From Aedes albopictus (lineage: Eukaryota; Arthropoda; Insecta; Diptera; Culicidae), in the NCBI RefSeq assembly GCF_035046485.1, contig NC_085138.1:269185694-269249693 (forward strand): 64,000 bases of DNA. Direction: 5' to 3'. Numbering within the stretch: position 1 is the first letter of the stretch; every line of letters begins with the position of its first letter. The translations under genes were made by a program, and so were the position numbers. The notes below the pieces were generated by a model, which made no database searches, had not been told where the DNA came from, and worked only from the letters and a program-made list of their open reading frames with translations. Positions 31,974-42,949 of the stretch are shown here, one piece after another.

Positions 31974-32849
31974 TACACGCTCAGTTTTGGTTGCAAGTGT
32001 AAAATTTAAGCGTCGTGTAAAATTTCTGTTACGGATGCGTGGTTTGTTGTCTTTGATAAGAAAAAAAAAGTTGTGAGAAATACGAGGTGGAGGAGCCGAG
32101 ACAAATTACTGGGCTTTGGAAGACGGTCATTATTTTCGGTTCATGAGAAAAGTCTTTCTAATTTGATGAAACAGAAGCATTGGCATGTTAATTCGTTTAT
32201 TTATTTGATTTTCATCTCAATTCCCCATGCAACACTATGTTCACTGCGGCAGCTGCTTTCATAGGTGGTTTCTATCGTCAAAGTGTTCCGCATTCCAACA
32301 GGCACTTTTTCACTTCCTCTGGCAATAAAACTGTTGTCACTAGTTTACACGACCATCACAATGTAACAGAACTTCCATATATCACATTTTTGCAACCTTT
32401 AAATGAAAGATTCAGGTAAATTTTCCCACTTCACTTATAACGAATTAAAAACACAAACTTGGCAATATGGCTGACTGCTGCTGCGCTGCCTGTCAGTAGC
32501 TGAGGTGATCGCACGTGATTCGTGTAAGTTTCAGTCAACGTTCGTTGTAATTTCGAAGCGCTGCATAAACATTAAGCGAAGGCGCACACACGCTTAAAAT
32601 TAACCGTTTAATTTTCAAATGTTTTCGTAGACAGCTTCATGTGCATCATAAAACGCATAATTTTGCACTTACTTTTCGATTACACGAAGCAACTTTCCAT
32701 GATAACCATCATTCCGGTTTGATTAATATTCAAAATTTCTGTTTGTGTATGTCATAGTCTCTGACTGTATTCTGTAAGCTTCAGTTAGTAAAATAGATTA
32801 ATAAACATAACTCCAGCCAAAACAGGAACTCCAATTGCTGAAGATGCTG
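31974..32849. other. Unassigned loop sequence between foldback arrays
   Basis: No gene or element recognised. Open frames of 60-63 codons (32073-32264, 32237-32419) lack any signature. Confidence 0.35.
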
Positions 32850-34312
32850 GATTTCGAACATTATAATAGTTTGGAAGACCCCAGTTTACCTGACGATGCA
32901 TTGAACATTCAGAAAATTTACTGGATACGATGGATTATGGTTTGGATGACCAAGGATATCCAAACTAATCCGGTACTGTCTTTTGAGCTTTCAGAAGACT
33001 TACTGGATATAATAGTATACAAATCGTTGCTTTGTAAAATGAAAGAAGTAACTGTTACACCCGTAGACTTTAGGATCTAAACTCAAGAACAGTTTGGATG
33101 ACACAGGATATCCTGAATGATCTGATAATGTCTATTGAACTTCCACAAGACTTACTGGACATGAAAGAATACAAATTGTAGCTTTGTATAATGACAGAAG
33201 TTACTGGTACACCCGTAAACTTTAGGATCTAAACTCTAGAACAGTTTGGATGACCTAGGATATCCCGACTAATCTGATACTGTCTAGTGAACTTTCAGAA
33301 GACTTACTGAACACTATAGAATACAAATATTAGCTCTGTATAATGAAAGAAGTTACCGTTACACCCGTAGACTTTAGGATCTAAACTCTAGAACAGTGTA
33401 TAATGAAAGAAGTTACTGTTACATTACACCCGTAGACTTTAGGTTCTAAACTAGGCCTAGGATATCCCGACTAATCTGATGGTCTAGGATATCCTGACTG
33501 ATCTGATACTGCCTATTGAACTATCACAAGACTTACTGGACATGATAGAATTCAAATTGTAGCTTTATATAATGACAGAAGCTAATGTTACACCCGTAGA
33601 CTTTAGGATCTTAACTCAAGAACAGTTTGGATGGCCAAGGGTATCATGACTGATCTGATTCTGTCTATTGAACTTTCAGAATACTTACTGAATACTATAG
33701 AATACAAGTCGTAGCTCTGTATAATGAGAAAAGATACCGTTACACCCGTCGACTTTAGGATCTAAACTCTAGAACAGTTTGGATGACCTAGGATACTACG
33801 ACTGACCTGATACTGTCTATTGAGTTTTCAGTAGACTAACTGGACATGATAGATTACGAATCGTAGCTTTGAATAATGAAAGAAGTTACCGCTACATCCG
33901 TATATTTTAGGATCTAAACTTAAGGCGAAACTGGAAGCATTTCCTCACTTTTTGGTTTTTGATTTTTCATTAAATAACGAAGCAATATTTTCAAAATCGG
34001 TTTTCGTACACATGTAGAGTATGGATCAAGGTATCTTCTGATTTTTTTTTGTGGTGGAAAATATTTTTCGTTTTTGCAGAAACCATTTTCGAACAAAATG
34101 TCACAAAAAAATGGTTTCTGCAAAAATGGAAAACATTTCCCACCTCAAAAAAAAAAAAAAATCAGAAGATACCTTGATCCATACTCTACAGGTGCATGAA
34201 AACCGATTTTGAAAATATTGCTTCGTTATTTAATAAAAAATCAAAAAACAAAAAAATGAGGAAATGCTTCCAGTTTCGCCTTAAGAACAGTTTTGATAAC
34301 CTAGGATGTCCA
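32850..34312. repeat. Foldback-like element 1, right array
   Basis: About eight degenerate units of roughly 150 bp built on phrases like GGATGACCTAGGATATCC, ACTTACTGGACATGATAGA, GAAAGAAGTTACCGTTACAC and CCGTAGACTTTAGGATC. 'ggatatcc' landmarks at about 32954, 33107 and 33258 give the period. A TTAA-flanked palindrome (33924-34280) interrupts it. The array is inverted relative to 28060-29130. Confidence 0.75.
33924..34280. mobile_element. 357-bp palindromic MITE (TTAA target)
   Basis: The arms GGCGAAACTGGAAGC (33924) and GCTTCCAGTTTCGCC (ending 34280) pair along almost their whole length, leaving a loop of about 15 nt near 34098. TTAA flanks both sides (33920-33923 and 34281-34284), and removing the element restores the array unit. 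TTAA suggests piggyBac-type mobilisation, although the tips lack the CCC start. Confidence 0.8.
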
Positions 34313-34513
34313 GAAACAATGTTTTGCATAATATTCTATCGATTTTATGCTGTTGAGCACAAAAATCTCAGAAATACGTAGAAGAAACTCTATAATAACG
34401 CTAGGAAAAATTCCGGCTTCAAAGGGTTAAGGTCTCGCTACGGTTTTATGGATTGGAAGGCAATGCTGACATAGACACATGCGTCGTTCCAGGTCAGCGT
34501 TACCCGACCCTAC
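34313..34513. other. Unassigned short region
   Basis: Nothing recognised between the foldback array and the next MITE. Confidence 0.35.
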
Positions 34514-34516
34514 TAA

Positions 34517-34680
34517 GGGGTTGTCCGTTAATTACGTAAGGGAATTTTAGTGATTTTCTGACACCCCCTCCCCCCTTGTAAGATTTTTTGTATGAGAACC
34601 CAAAAATTTTTGTATGGCACGTAAGATTTCTCAAACCCCCCCTCCCCCTATAAACCCTTACGTAATTAATGGACAGCCCC
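34517..34680. mobile_element. 164-bp MITE, GGGG-TTGTCC tips, 3-bp TSD
   Basis: The inverted tips GGGGTTGTCCGTTAATTACG and complement (ending 34680) are flanked by TAA (34514-34516 and 34681-34683). The interior has a C-rich block. It belongs with the elements at 35928-36096 and 39250-39417, which share design, size and a 3-bp duplication. Confidence 0.75.
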
Positions 34681-34756
34681 TAAGAGGATAGAATGCCGTC
34701 GCTATCAGCTCACTTGTACATAGTTACCTAAGCCTGAGATCAGTATACCAGTATGA

Positions 34757-35480
34757 TCAGGAAATCACTGATGTTGTTCCTGATTTATCCTGGAGCGCTT
34801 TAGAAGCGGTGCCATGCCGCTTGTACAGAGTTGCTTCCGGATGTGTGATATTTCTGAAGAGCCTGTTGAACTGCTGAGCCTCCGCCATGGCAAGGCTTAC
34901 TACGCTTGAGCTACACTGGTGTTTGGATATGCTTTCGCTTAGGAAAGAATCCTGGGCTCTCATCTTGACCCAGACATTTGCGGGCGGCACCCTTGCGTGT
35001 AGTGTCCCTCTTGAGCTCAAGAATAAATTTGCCAGTACGAGATCGTTGAATACTGCGTACATCGGTTCCAGGATCCATGAGCTTGGCATTACTGTTTATC
35101 GCCTTCACTTAGATTCGATTGTCTTGATGACGAGTCCAACGCCCTTGTCACGCATGGCAGCTCCCTTCATACCTCCTTTTAATTTAACGTCTCTACTCTG
35201 TTGCTCCTATATATTCTTCCTCTTATATCCACTAGGGTCCAGACGGCGTCCTTCTCATGACCCGCTGTAACCTGTGGAGACTGATAACCTTTGCAAGGTT
35301 GGAACGCCCTGTTTACTTCAACCTAGGACGGGCCGTCCTTTTCGGGCCTACCCTACTCTACTTATCGAAACGCTTGCTTGTCATAAGAAATCGAGTCCGA
35401 TGTACTTTCAGGGCTACCCACGAATACGAAGGCCTTCGTAGAGTTCTGCTCCCTTCATGCTAATACCAAAGTTCCTACCT
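34757..35480 (-). pseudogene. R1-type ORF1 fragment
   Basis: The minus strand encodes KLMDPGTDVRSIQRSRTGKF, then a basic ILELKRD-like run at about 35080-34911, matching the R1 ORF1 block also seen at about 14900 (VDLGADVSSIRRT). Further upstream, minus-strand 35480-35110 resembles ORF1 N-terminal sequence with many stops. It is a broken relic. Confidence 0.6.
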
Positions 35481-35837
35481 CATGCTTCCACGGTCATCCA
35501 ATCAATGACAAAGACCAGTTAGTAGTGCAACATGGGCACTATTGTCCTTCTGACTTCAGCTACAGTATGCAGCAGGAAAAAAATGTAAAAGTGTTTTTCA
35601 TTTTCAAAACTTCATTTTCGTCTATTTGACTTTAATTGAAGACCACTTTATCAAGAAGACTTGCAGCACTGCTGGTAATCGGGAATCACTGTTTGCGGCG
35701 CTGCTCATGGATCAAGGTGGAATTATTTATGATGGTGTGAGTAAATTTTCATACCAGCACCAACACACTGTTAAACTTCTATACAAAAGAATTACCTTAA
35801 CTCAACAGGCGGCAATGTGTGCCGCTTGTCGTTAGTA
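35481..35837. other. Unassigned; contains a block shared with 44.4 kb
   Basis: GTTAGTAGTGCAACATGGGC, then ACTATTGTCCTTCTGACTTC, near 35518-35560 matches the reverse strand near 44397-44440, upstream of the RTE endonuclease. It marks a shared repeat of unknown type. No gene is seen. Confidence 0.4.
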
Positions 35838-36760
35838 TGGGAAAATCATAGGGAAAATTGGGGTAAAATGGACAGCTATTTTCACCCTCCCGTGAATGAT
35901 TCTAAAGCTAATCGATAAACCGTATTTGGGGCTGTCCATAAACCACGTGGTCATTTTTTTGGGACTTCTCAACCCCCCCCCCCGCGTGGTCATTAGTCCA
36001 TACAAAATTTTTTATTCGTCCATACAAAACTCATTGGCCGAACACCCCCCCCCCCTCTCATGACCACGTGGTTTCACGTGGTTTATGGACAGCCCCTTTG
36101 TATACATCAAAAATGATGCAGGGCTTCATGTTTTGCATCCAGCGGCATAACAAAACCATACAAAATATGTTATTATCCAGCAGTTTTAGGGGCATGTAGG
36201 GTAAAATAGGGAAAATATCTTTCATATATGCGCATGATAACTGTTAGCTTCCAATTGCACCTAAAACTTAATTTCAACGTTCCATTACAGTATCTGTTTC
36301 TTATAAATACATTTTAAATCTCATTTTCTATGATAATATGGAAAAATGGGGCAAATTGGACAACTACTGAAGAAGATTCTGATGATAACAGATCTAGCGC
36401 TTTTTTTTATGCAAAAAAAAAACAAATTTAACAACAACAACAAAACATTAAAAATCCATTCATAATCATGTAAAATTCACAATTTCCAGCAGTTGTTGGG
36501 GCATATGGCGCAATATAAGCATTTAAAATAATTTTTCATATATGTTTATGATTTCTATTAACCTTTAATTACAACTGCATCTATTTTAAACGATCTACAG
36601 TCGTGTTAGTTCTTTGACAGTACATTTTTATTCTCTTTTTGTATGAAAAAGGGTAAAATGGGGCAAAATGGACCACTTCCCGTGCCGTGCGGTGAATGAA
36701 TTTAGCACCAATCGGTTTCTCGTATTTTTTTTACGTCAGAAATGGTCATCTTCACGTACC
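35838..36760. repeat. Degenerate tandem array, about 300-bp unit
   Basis: Three units are recognisable by 'gggtaaaatggggcaaaatggac' phrases at about 35855, 36345 and 36655, and by CCAGCAGTT at about 36177 and 36484. The period is about 303-328 bp once the 169-bp MITE in unit 1 is discounted. It has no coding sign. Confidence 0.6.
35928..36096. mobile_element. 169-bp MITE, GGGGCTGTCC tips, 3-bp TSD
   Basis: GGGGCTGTCCATAAACCACG (35928) and its complement (ending 36096) are flanked by TTT on both sides. A central C-rich run gives a short loop. Its removal restores the array spacing. Confidence 0.75.
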
Positions 36761-38269
36761 GAAACCAGCGGCGTTAAAAGATCCGTTTTTTGGGTCGATT
36801 TTTCCCACTATGCAGCGGCTGGGTAAGAAATGAAGTATCACGCCTAGCTAGATCCAAGGTGGTAGCCCCTAACGAGCCTGGATAAAACAAAGAGGAGAAA
36901 CGTCAAAATTGGAACAGTGGATTTTCTGTCATCCCCATAGTTCCAATCGAGCAGGAGCCCTGTCAAAACGACAAGGATTCGCCACTTTGGTATACTCAAG
37001 ACACGTTAGTAGCCCCATCAGCGTGGTCGTCCCAGTGTGAGCTGGGACGGTAAACACAACCAGCACGAAGGTCCTCCGGCGAGATAGTAGTGCTGGCGTA
37101 GGCCCAATATGCCTCCCCTAGAAATCCCCATTACGAATAACATTGGAGTTCGTCTGCTAAACTATCGAAAGACGGGGTTGTCATCCGTAGCGTGGTCTTG
37201 CTGTACATTTTCCAATGACATTCTGGAGAACGATTAAAAGTTTAGGCCTGTGTAAATTTAGGTGTTAATCTGTGCAAAATCCATAGGAAACTGCTTTCAA
37301 AGAAAAAGCACAGCAATGAGATTTGTTTCGCTTCATGTTTCATATCAAGACCATGACTACTATCACTTCCGGGAATTCCAACCGAGCAAAAAAAAAATTA
37401 CAATGTACCCCACCAGCAACAACAATGACCATAGCAAATATCTAATCTGCAGGAACGCGGTCGCCTAACACCTTAATTAACGCAATGGATTAGTGACTGA
37501 TTTATACAAACGAAGCTCATTCTGATACAACTGGGACCCGGATGTTATCGAAATCTCAATCCAAATCGGTCAGCGCTCTTTCGATAATAACTTTTCGAAT
37601 CTTCACAATTGCAAATTGCTTCTTAAACCATTTTTCAGTTTCAACAGAACACTGGAAATGGGTCAATAATGGATAGATATTTCTTGTTTTCATTATTCAA
37701 TAAAACAAATTAGGGCGAAAGCAACAAGTGAATCACCGGTCAGAGCCATCATCATGATTTTCCTTTGTGAACAAGAAACGTCATGCAGACCTCATGATGG
37801 TACTTCCGAGATGCCGTCACTAGGCGGCAGGTCTTTTGTTTAACTAGGCTTATCAAAGTTATGTTTTGCTTATCAATGTCCCATGCTTTACGAGGGGATT
37901 CTTTCTTTCGGTCAGTTTCTGTGCTCTATAGGCTTGTGGACGCGAAATGTATTGCGCTTATGGAATTTATTGCTTGTTTGTTCAAATTATTGACACTTTA
38001 ATTGATTAGGCTATTTGATTGAAAAACATTCCATTCAAAATGTTCGTTTCGACAATTAATTTTGTTCACTGATATTAATGCCGTTGACGCTTTAAATGCC
38101 TTTTGTTTTAGAAGGAGAGATGCGTTTTAATACGCAAACATAAACGCCAATTCTTCAAAAAGGTAGTGACGACTAGATGAGTGTCTGTTCCATATTATAA
38201 GAGCAGAGTTGAATATTTTAGTTTTCAATGATTACATTCAACATGTATTTTGAATAAAAAAAGAGAGGC
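36761..38269. other. Unassigned region
   Basis: No gene or element identified. 36.8-37.2 kb has higher GC and reads like worn retrotransposon UTR, but I cannot match it to a family. Confidence 0.35.
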
Positions 38270-38971
38270 ATTTTGCTGGCAATGGATATGGAGAACTTAC
38301 TTACCGATCAGGCTAAGGCCTGGGTGGCCTCTGCTGTACATAGTAGCCGTCTCCACTCCACTCGATCCATGGTTGTTTGTCTCCAGTTCCGCACTCTGCG
38401 TAGGGTCCGCAGGATCGTCCTACACTTGGTCGACCCACCTAGCTCGCTGCGCTCCACGTCTTCTTGTACCGGTCGGATGACTCTCGAGAACCATTTTAGT
38501 CGGGTTGCTATCCGACATCCTGATGACGTGACCCGCCCACAGTAGCCTCCCGATTTTCGCAGTATGGACGATGGTTGGTTCTCTCAGCAGCTGATGCAGC
38601 TCGTGGTTCATTCACCTTCTCCAAGTCCCGTCTTCCATCTGTACTCCGCCGTTGATGGTACGCAACACCTTCCGTTTGAAAACTCCAAGGGCGCGTTGGT
38701 CCTCTGCACGTAGGGTGCATGTTTCGTGCCCATAGAGGACGACCGGTCTAATCAGCGTTTTGTAGATAGTCAACTTCGTGTTACGGCGAACTTTATTCGA
38801 TCGTAGAGTTCTGCGGAGTGCAAACACGAAAGACCATCACCTCGCCGTAACCCTCTGCGAGATTCGAAGGGACTCAAGAGTGTCCCTGATATTCGAACTA
38901 CGCACATCACTCGAACAAACGTCGCCTTGATCAATCGTATCAGTTTATCCGGGAATCCGTATTCGTGCATA
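38270..38971 (-). pseudogene. RTE-type retrotransposon, 3' half
   Basis: The minus strand carries HEYGFPDKLIRLIKATFVRV (about 38970-38905), then SRRGLRRGDGLSC (about 38840). It then jumps across a deletion of the palm to FALRRTLRSNKVRRNTKLTI (38827) and the C-terminus MNHELHQLLREPTI (38611), RRRGAQRARWVDQV (about 38420). The catalytic ADD segment is missing. It was continuous with 42950-44600 before a 4-kb element inserted. Confidence 0.8.
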
Positions 38972-39249
38972 CCCAAGTAACATTTTAAGTTTTGTTTGAC
39001 TCTACAAGAGATCTTCATGACCAATTTTATAAAACTCGCAATAACACTGATTTATACATCAAAACCTCTTGATAACCTCTCTAAGAGCATCTTCCGGCTA
39101 AGTGGACCACTCTCGGAGAGGTTTTGCAAACCGCATTAAGAGTAGCAATAAAACCGTTTTAAAACCTAGTAGAAAAATTTCCCATTCTCGATTGTTGTTG
39201 TTTTTTTTTTCAACAAAAACTATGACAGCTCAAGATGCTGAGAAGCTTC

Positions 39250-39417
39250 GGCAGCATCCATTTATTACGTAACGCTAAAATCGGCATTTTTCGACCCCCC
39301 CCCTCCCCCCTCCGTAACGCTTTATTGTATGAAACCCCGAAATTTTTTGTATGGACCGTAACGCTCGACGATACTCCCCCCTCTCCCTAGAGCGTTACGT
39401 AATTTGTGAATGGCGCC
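39250..39417. mobile_element. 168-bp MITE, 3-bp TSD (TTC)
   Basis: GGCAGCATCCATTTATTACG and the inverted CGTAATTTGTGAATGGCGCC enclose a C-rich centre. TTC flanks it at 39247-39249 and 39418-39420. Size and plan match 34517-34680 and 35928-36096. Confidence 0.65.
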
Positions 39418-39525
39418 TTCTTCAATGGCACGTAAAGTTCAGGACGATACATCATTCGTAAGTAGAAGCGGTCAATTCAAAGTAATATTTTAGTTGTTAT
39501 TGTGTTGGTTGGCTTATGCGCATTC

Positions 39526-40714
39526 CCCAAGTAACCATGACGCTTTATATAGAGCATTATTTTCGCTTTATAGTGTATTATATGACATGCGATATAAAGT
39601 TGTTTTGTCATATAGGCACCATTAAAGTAGGTTTAAAGTCGAAAGTGGCGCTACTATTGTTAATTTACAGCAAGCTTTACTGTGGTGATTGCTAAAGCAT
39701 ATAAAATGCTTGTACCTTATAGCTAATGCAATCAAATCGCATGGAATGCATACTTAATGCATCATGTCAAAAAAGAAAAAAAGTATGTTTTTCATTTTTC
39801 TATCTATTTTTATTATCTTCCGATACTCTCACTTTGAAGTTTTTTATTGTATTTCGGGAATTGAACTTAGACTGCTGAAACTGACCACGATGAAACTCGG
39901 ACGCGCTAACGCTGTGTGCTACGATACCATGTATTTTGCACCTGGAAAAATGTGCAACATAAAGTAAAGTATACTTAGCTAGTGCCTTATTGAGTTGTGT
40001 TTTCAGCAACTCTAAAAAATGTGCCGGGGTCTGAATGCCATCAGTTATGTAACTCTCGAATATAAATTCGTCTGTGTTGATTCTGTTTTTTTGTTTTCAT
40101 ACGTGCTCACTTCTACCTAAAATACAATAAATAAGAAACAATACAAACAGCGCTTTAATTCTTCCTTTTATGAAATCGAGGCGTTATGTTAAATAAGGAA
40201 ACCGATACCCCACATAATTTTTGTTTTCTCAGCATCTGATTGTTTTCATGTCCCAACCAGAAACTCAAAAAACCATACATAATATAAATTTTCACACCGC
40301 AACATCTGAGCATGATCATCTAAGTGCTCCGCAGCAATCCATGAAAATTTTGGTTTGTTTTTCTTTTGTTTTGAATGGTTCTGTTTCTAAAAGTGTTTTA
40401 CAGTTTTTTTTTTCGAACTGAGCGATATTTTTCTGTTTACAACGATGGAAGCTTTAGTAAAGGCACATATAAAGTAATAAATGCTTGCATTATTGATTGC
40501 TATAAAGCTTTTAACATGGTAATGCAATGAAGCATTTAACAACGGCTCTATAGAAATATACAAAACTGTCAAAATCTCGTAATGCTTCAATGCTTTCATA
40601 ATGTAGATTAAACGCTTCATTACTTGACAGATGTAAAATAAAAGTTATGTTGCATTAGCTAAACTATAATACGATTGAATTAATGTTATGATATAATGCT
40701 TGTGGTTACTTGGG
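39526..40714. mobile_element. Nested CCCAAGTAAC element, inner copy 1
   Basis: Tips CCCAAGTAACCA (39526) and TGGTTACTTGGG-type (ending 40714). TA duplication is not visible (flanks TTC/TCA), so one end may have drifted. It contains a tRNA-like sequence near 39855-39930 on the minus strand (box-B-like AGTTCAATTCC). No coding domain. Confidence 0.6.
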
Positions 40715-40977
40715 TCAATTTTATCGTGAATATTGGGGTGGCAGAATCATAAAATTAATGCGCTTCAAAAATAGTGAATATTATCATCTAGGAATGAAAT
40801 AAATCAATTTGTTTATTTAGTAAAACTATCTCGAATCACAAGAAAACTCAGAGAGAGAGTTTATTTATGTGAGCATGTTATGGAAATGGTGGCAAACGAT
40901 CGATTCATTGCTAATTTAACCAAAATTAACTATTTTCCATTCACGTTAGCTAAATCTCCAATATGGCGACGACCATA

Positions 40978-42593
40978 CCCAAGTAACAATTTCAATTCCT
41001 TTTAGATTTGATTATTTTAATGGAAGCTTTATCACAGCATGACCAATTCATGGAACATTTGTAGTTGTTTTTATCAAGAGAAAACAATCTTCGTTCGTTT
41101 GCGGTTTTTAAGTTGTCTTTAAGTTAATTTTGAAATTCGCGCATAAAACAGCTGAATTTACAAGAGCATTAAATCTTATAAAAAGTTTTAAGGCGCATTT
41201 GAAGTTATTTTCAACACATAACATCAACATATTTTATTAAAAGTTTATTCAAGTGCATTTCATCTGACTAATCCTCCTTTAAAAACTTCTTGAAGCCTTC
41301 TATTCTTGAGATAGAGCCATTATTCTGGAACACGAACTATGCGAAATAATGATAAGACTATTTTTCAATCTAAATAATGAATGTAACAAATTGGTTGAAA
41401 AACCGCGTTCTCATGCAAATATAAACACATAAACATGTTTGCTCACTGATAATTTACCCATTCTTGTGGTAAAAAGTAATCTTGTCAACGAAATAATGAT
41501 TTTACGGGCAATCAAAAATGTAGTTGGTTGCTGTCGTCCTGCCTTCAACCAGTTCCTCACACAGGCCACAGCTGTGCGAATCGAAAATGAAATGGGTACT
41601 TACTGTGACTCTGCTCAAGCTCATGCCAAATAGCGTAATTTTAGTAAGTTGCGCTACATTATTAATAGTAAAAATACGGGGAAACAAAATAGAATTGGCA
41701 CATCTTGACGCGAAACACCGCGAAATGTACAGAGACAACTTTCTAGCATCGAAAACGTAAACAAACAATTGTCAAAGGCTGTTACTCTTGAATAAAACGA
41801 AAAAGTTTCATTCAAGACGAACAAATCTGCCTTAAGATCATAACTAGTAAAAACAATCTTCAATAAAGGCTGTAGCTTTCATGCAAGGTGACTTGGTTCC
41901 ATCATTGTTTTGAGGGGCTTTGGATTAAAAGTAATAACAATTGATGGCGGCTGCATGAGTTTTGTTCGCTTGGAACGGCAGCCATGTTTAGATAGAATTA
42001 AAAAAGTGGCGTAGCCTTTTGTTTTAATAGGAAATTTATGTCTTCGTATATTAATGATTGATATTATTTTTGGGGTGCTTTGTTATTTTCGTATATTTTG
42101 GGCGGCATATCAACGAAAAAGTGGGTATGGCACGGAAAATTTTGATTCCCTGTCATCAGATCAGGCAATTTTAATGCTTTAGTCATTTCAATTTGATGAA
42201 AATTAATTTGCAGTTTAATTAACATTTCATCCATAAAACAAAACTTGTTTGCATCTGCATAATGCTTAGGTAAATGATTTCATTTATTATGCACTGTTGA
42301 CACTTTTGAGAAAGACAGCTAAAAGATCAACATGCCTCATGCTATTCTTGTTAAAGTTTCATGAAGTTCTTATAATTAATCATCAGTGCAAGTACATAAA
42401 TACAACTAGTTTCAAAGCAGTCTTCAAAAGCAGCTTTGAAGATCTCCTGAAGAGTGGGCCAGATTAGTCTTATGGATGTTTTATGCCCTTTTTTATCTCA
42501 GATTTGCAGAACAAAGAGCTTTATTGCTAAGTTTTATTATTCTATCTTAGAAATTACTTCAGGATTGCCACAAAAGTATAATTGTTACTTGGG
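40978..42593. mobile_element. Nested CCCAAGTAAC element, inner copy 2
   Basis: Tips CCCAAGTAACAATT (40978) and AATTGTTACTTGGG (ending 42593), with TA at 40976-40977 and 42594-42595. 1616 bp, AT-rich, noncoding; the small frames near 41.5 kb on both strands lack domains. Confidence 0.7.
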
Positions 42594-42949
42594 TAATCAG
42601 CGAAAATAAAATGAAAGCAAGTTTACTTTTATGATGACCGCAATAAACCTAGAAATCTCGAAGTTCTGCTTTTCCACCAACAGATGCCGTTATTAATCGA
42701 ACGGATCGCCATCTGTTGAGAGTTTTAACAGTTTTATTGTGGTAATAATGATTGCCAGAAGGTTTACAATTCGGAAAGTTTTGTTTACTCTTAAAATCTG
42801 TCTTTATGGATATCTTCAAGTATACTATAAAACATTTTATCAATGGTTTTCATAAAAGCAGTCATAAAACTGCGAGTTTTAATTGATGCTGTAATATAAC
42901 CCTAATAAAAATCAAACAAAACCAATCAGCAATGAAATTGTTACTTGGG

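Larger units (their letters stand above)
38972..42949. mobile_element. 3.98-kb TA-flanked element inserted in the RTE
   Basis: The tips CCCAAGTAACA (38972) and TGTTACTTGGG-type (ending 42949) are flanked by TA (38970-38971 and 42950-42951). The uninterrupted RTE at 24.65 kb shows the pre-insertion sequence GCAGATTATGCACG, so the boundaries are certain. It contains two further elements with the same tips (39526-40714 and 40978-42593), one different MITE, and no transposase. It therefore looks like self-nested nonautonomous DNA elements. Confidence 0.8.
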
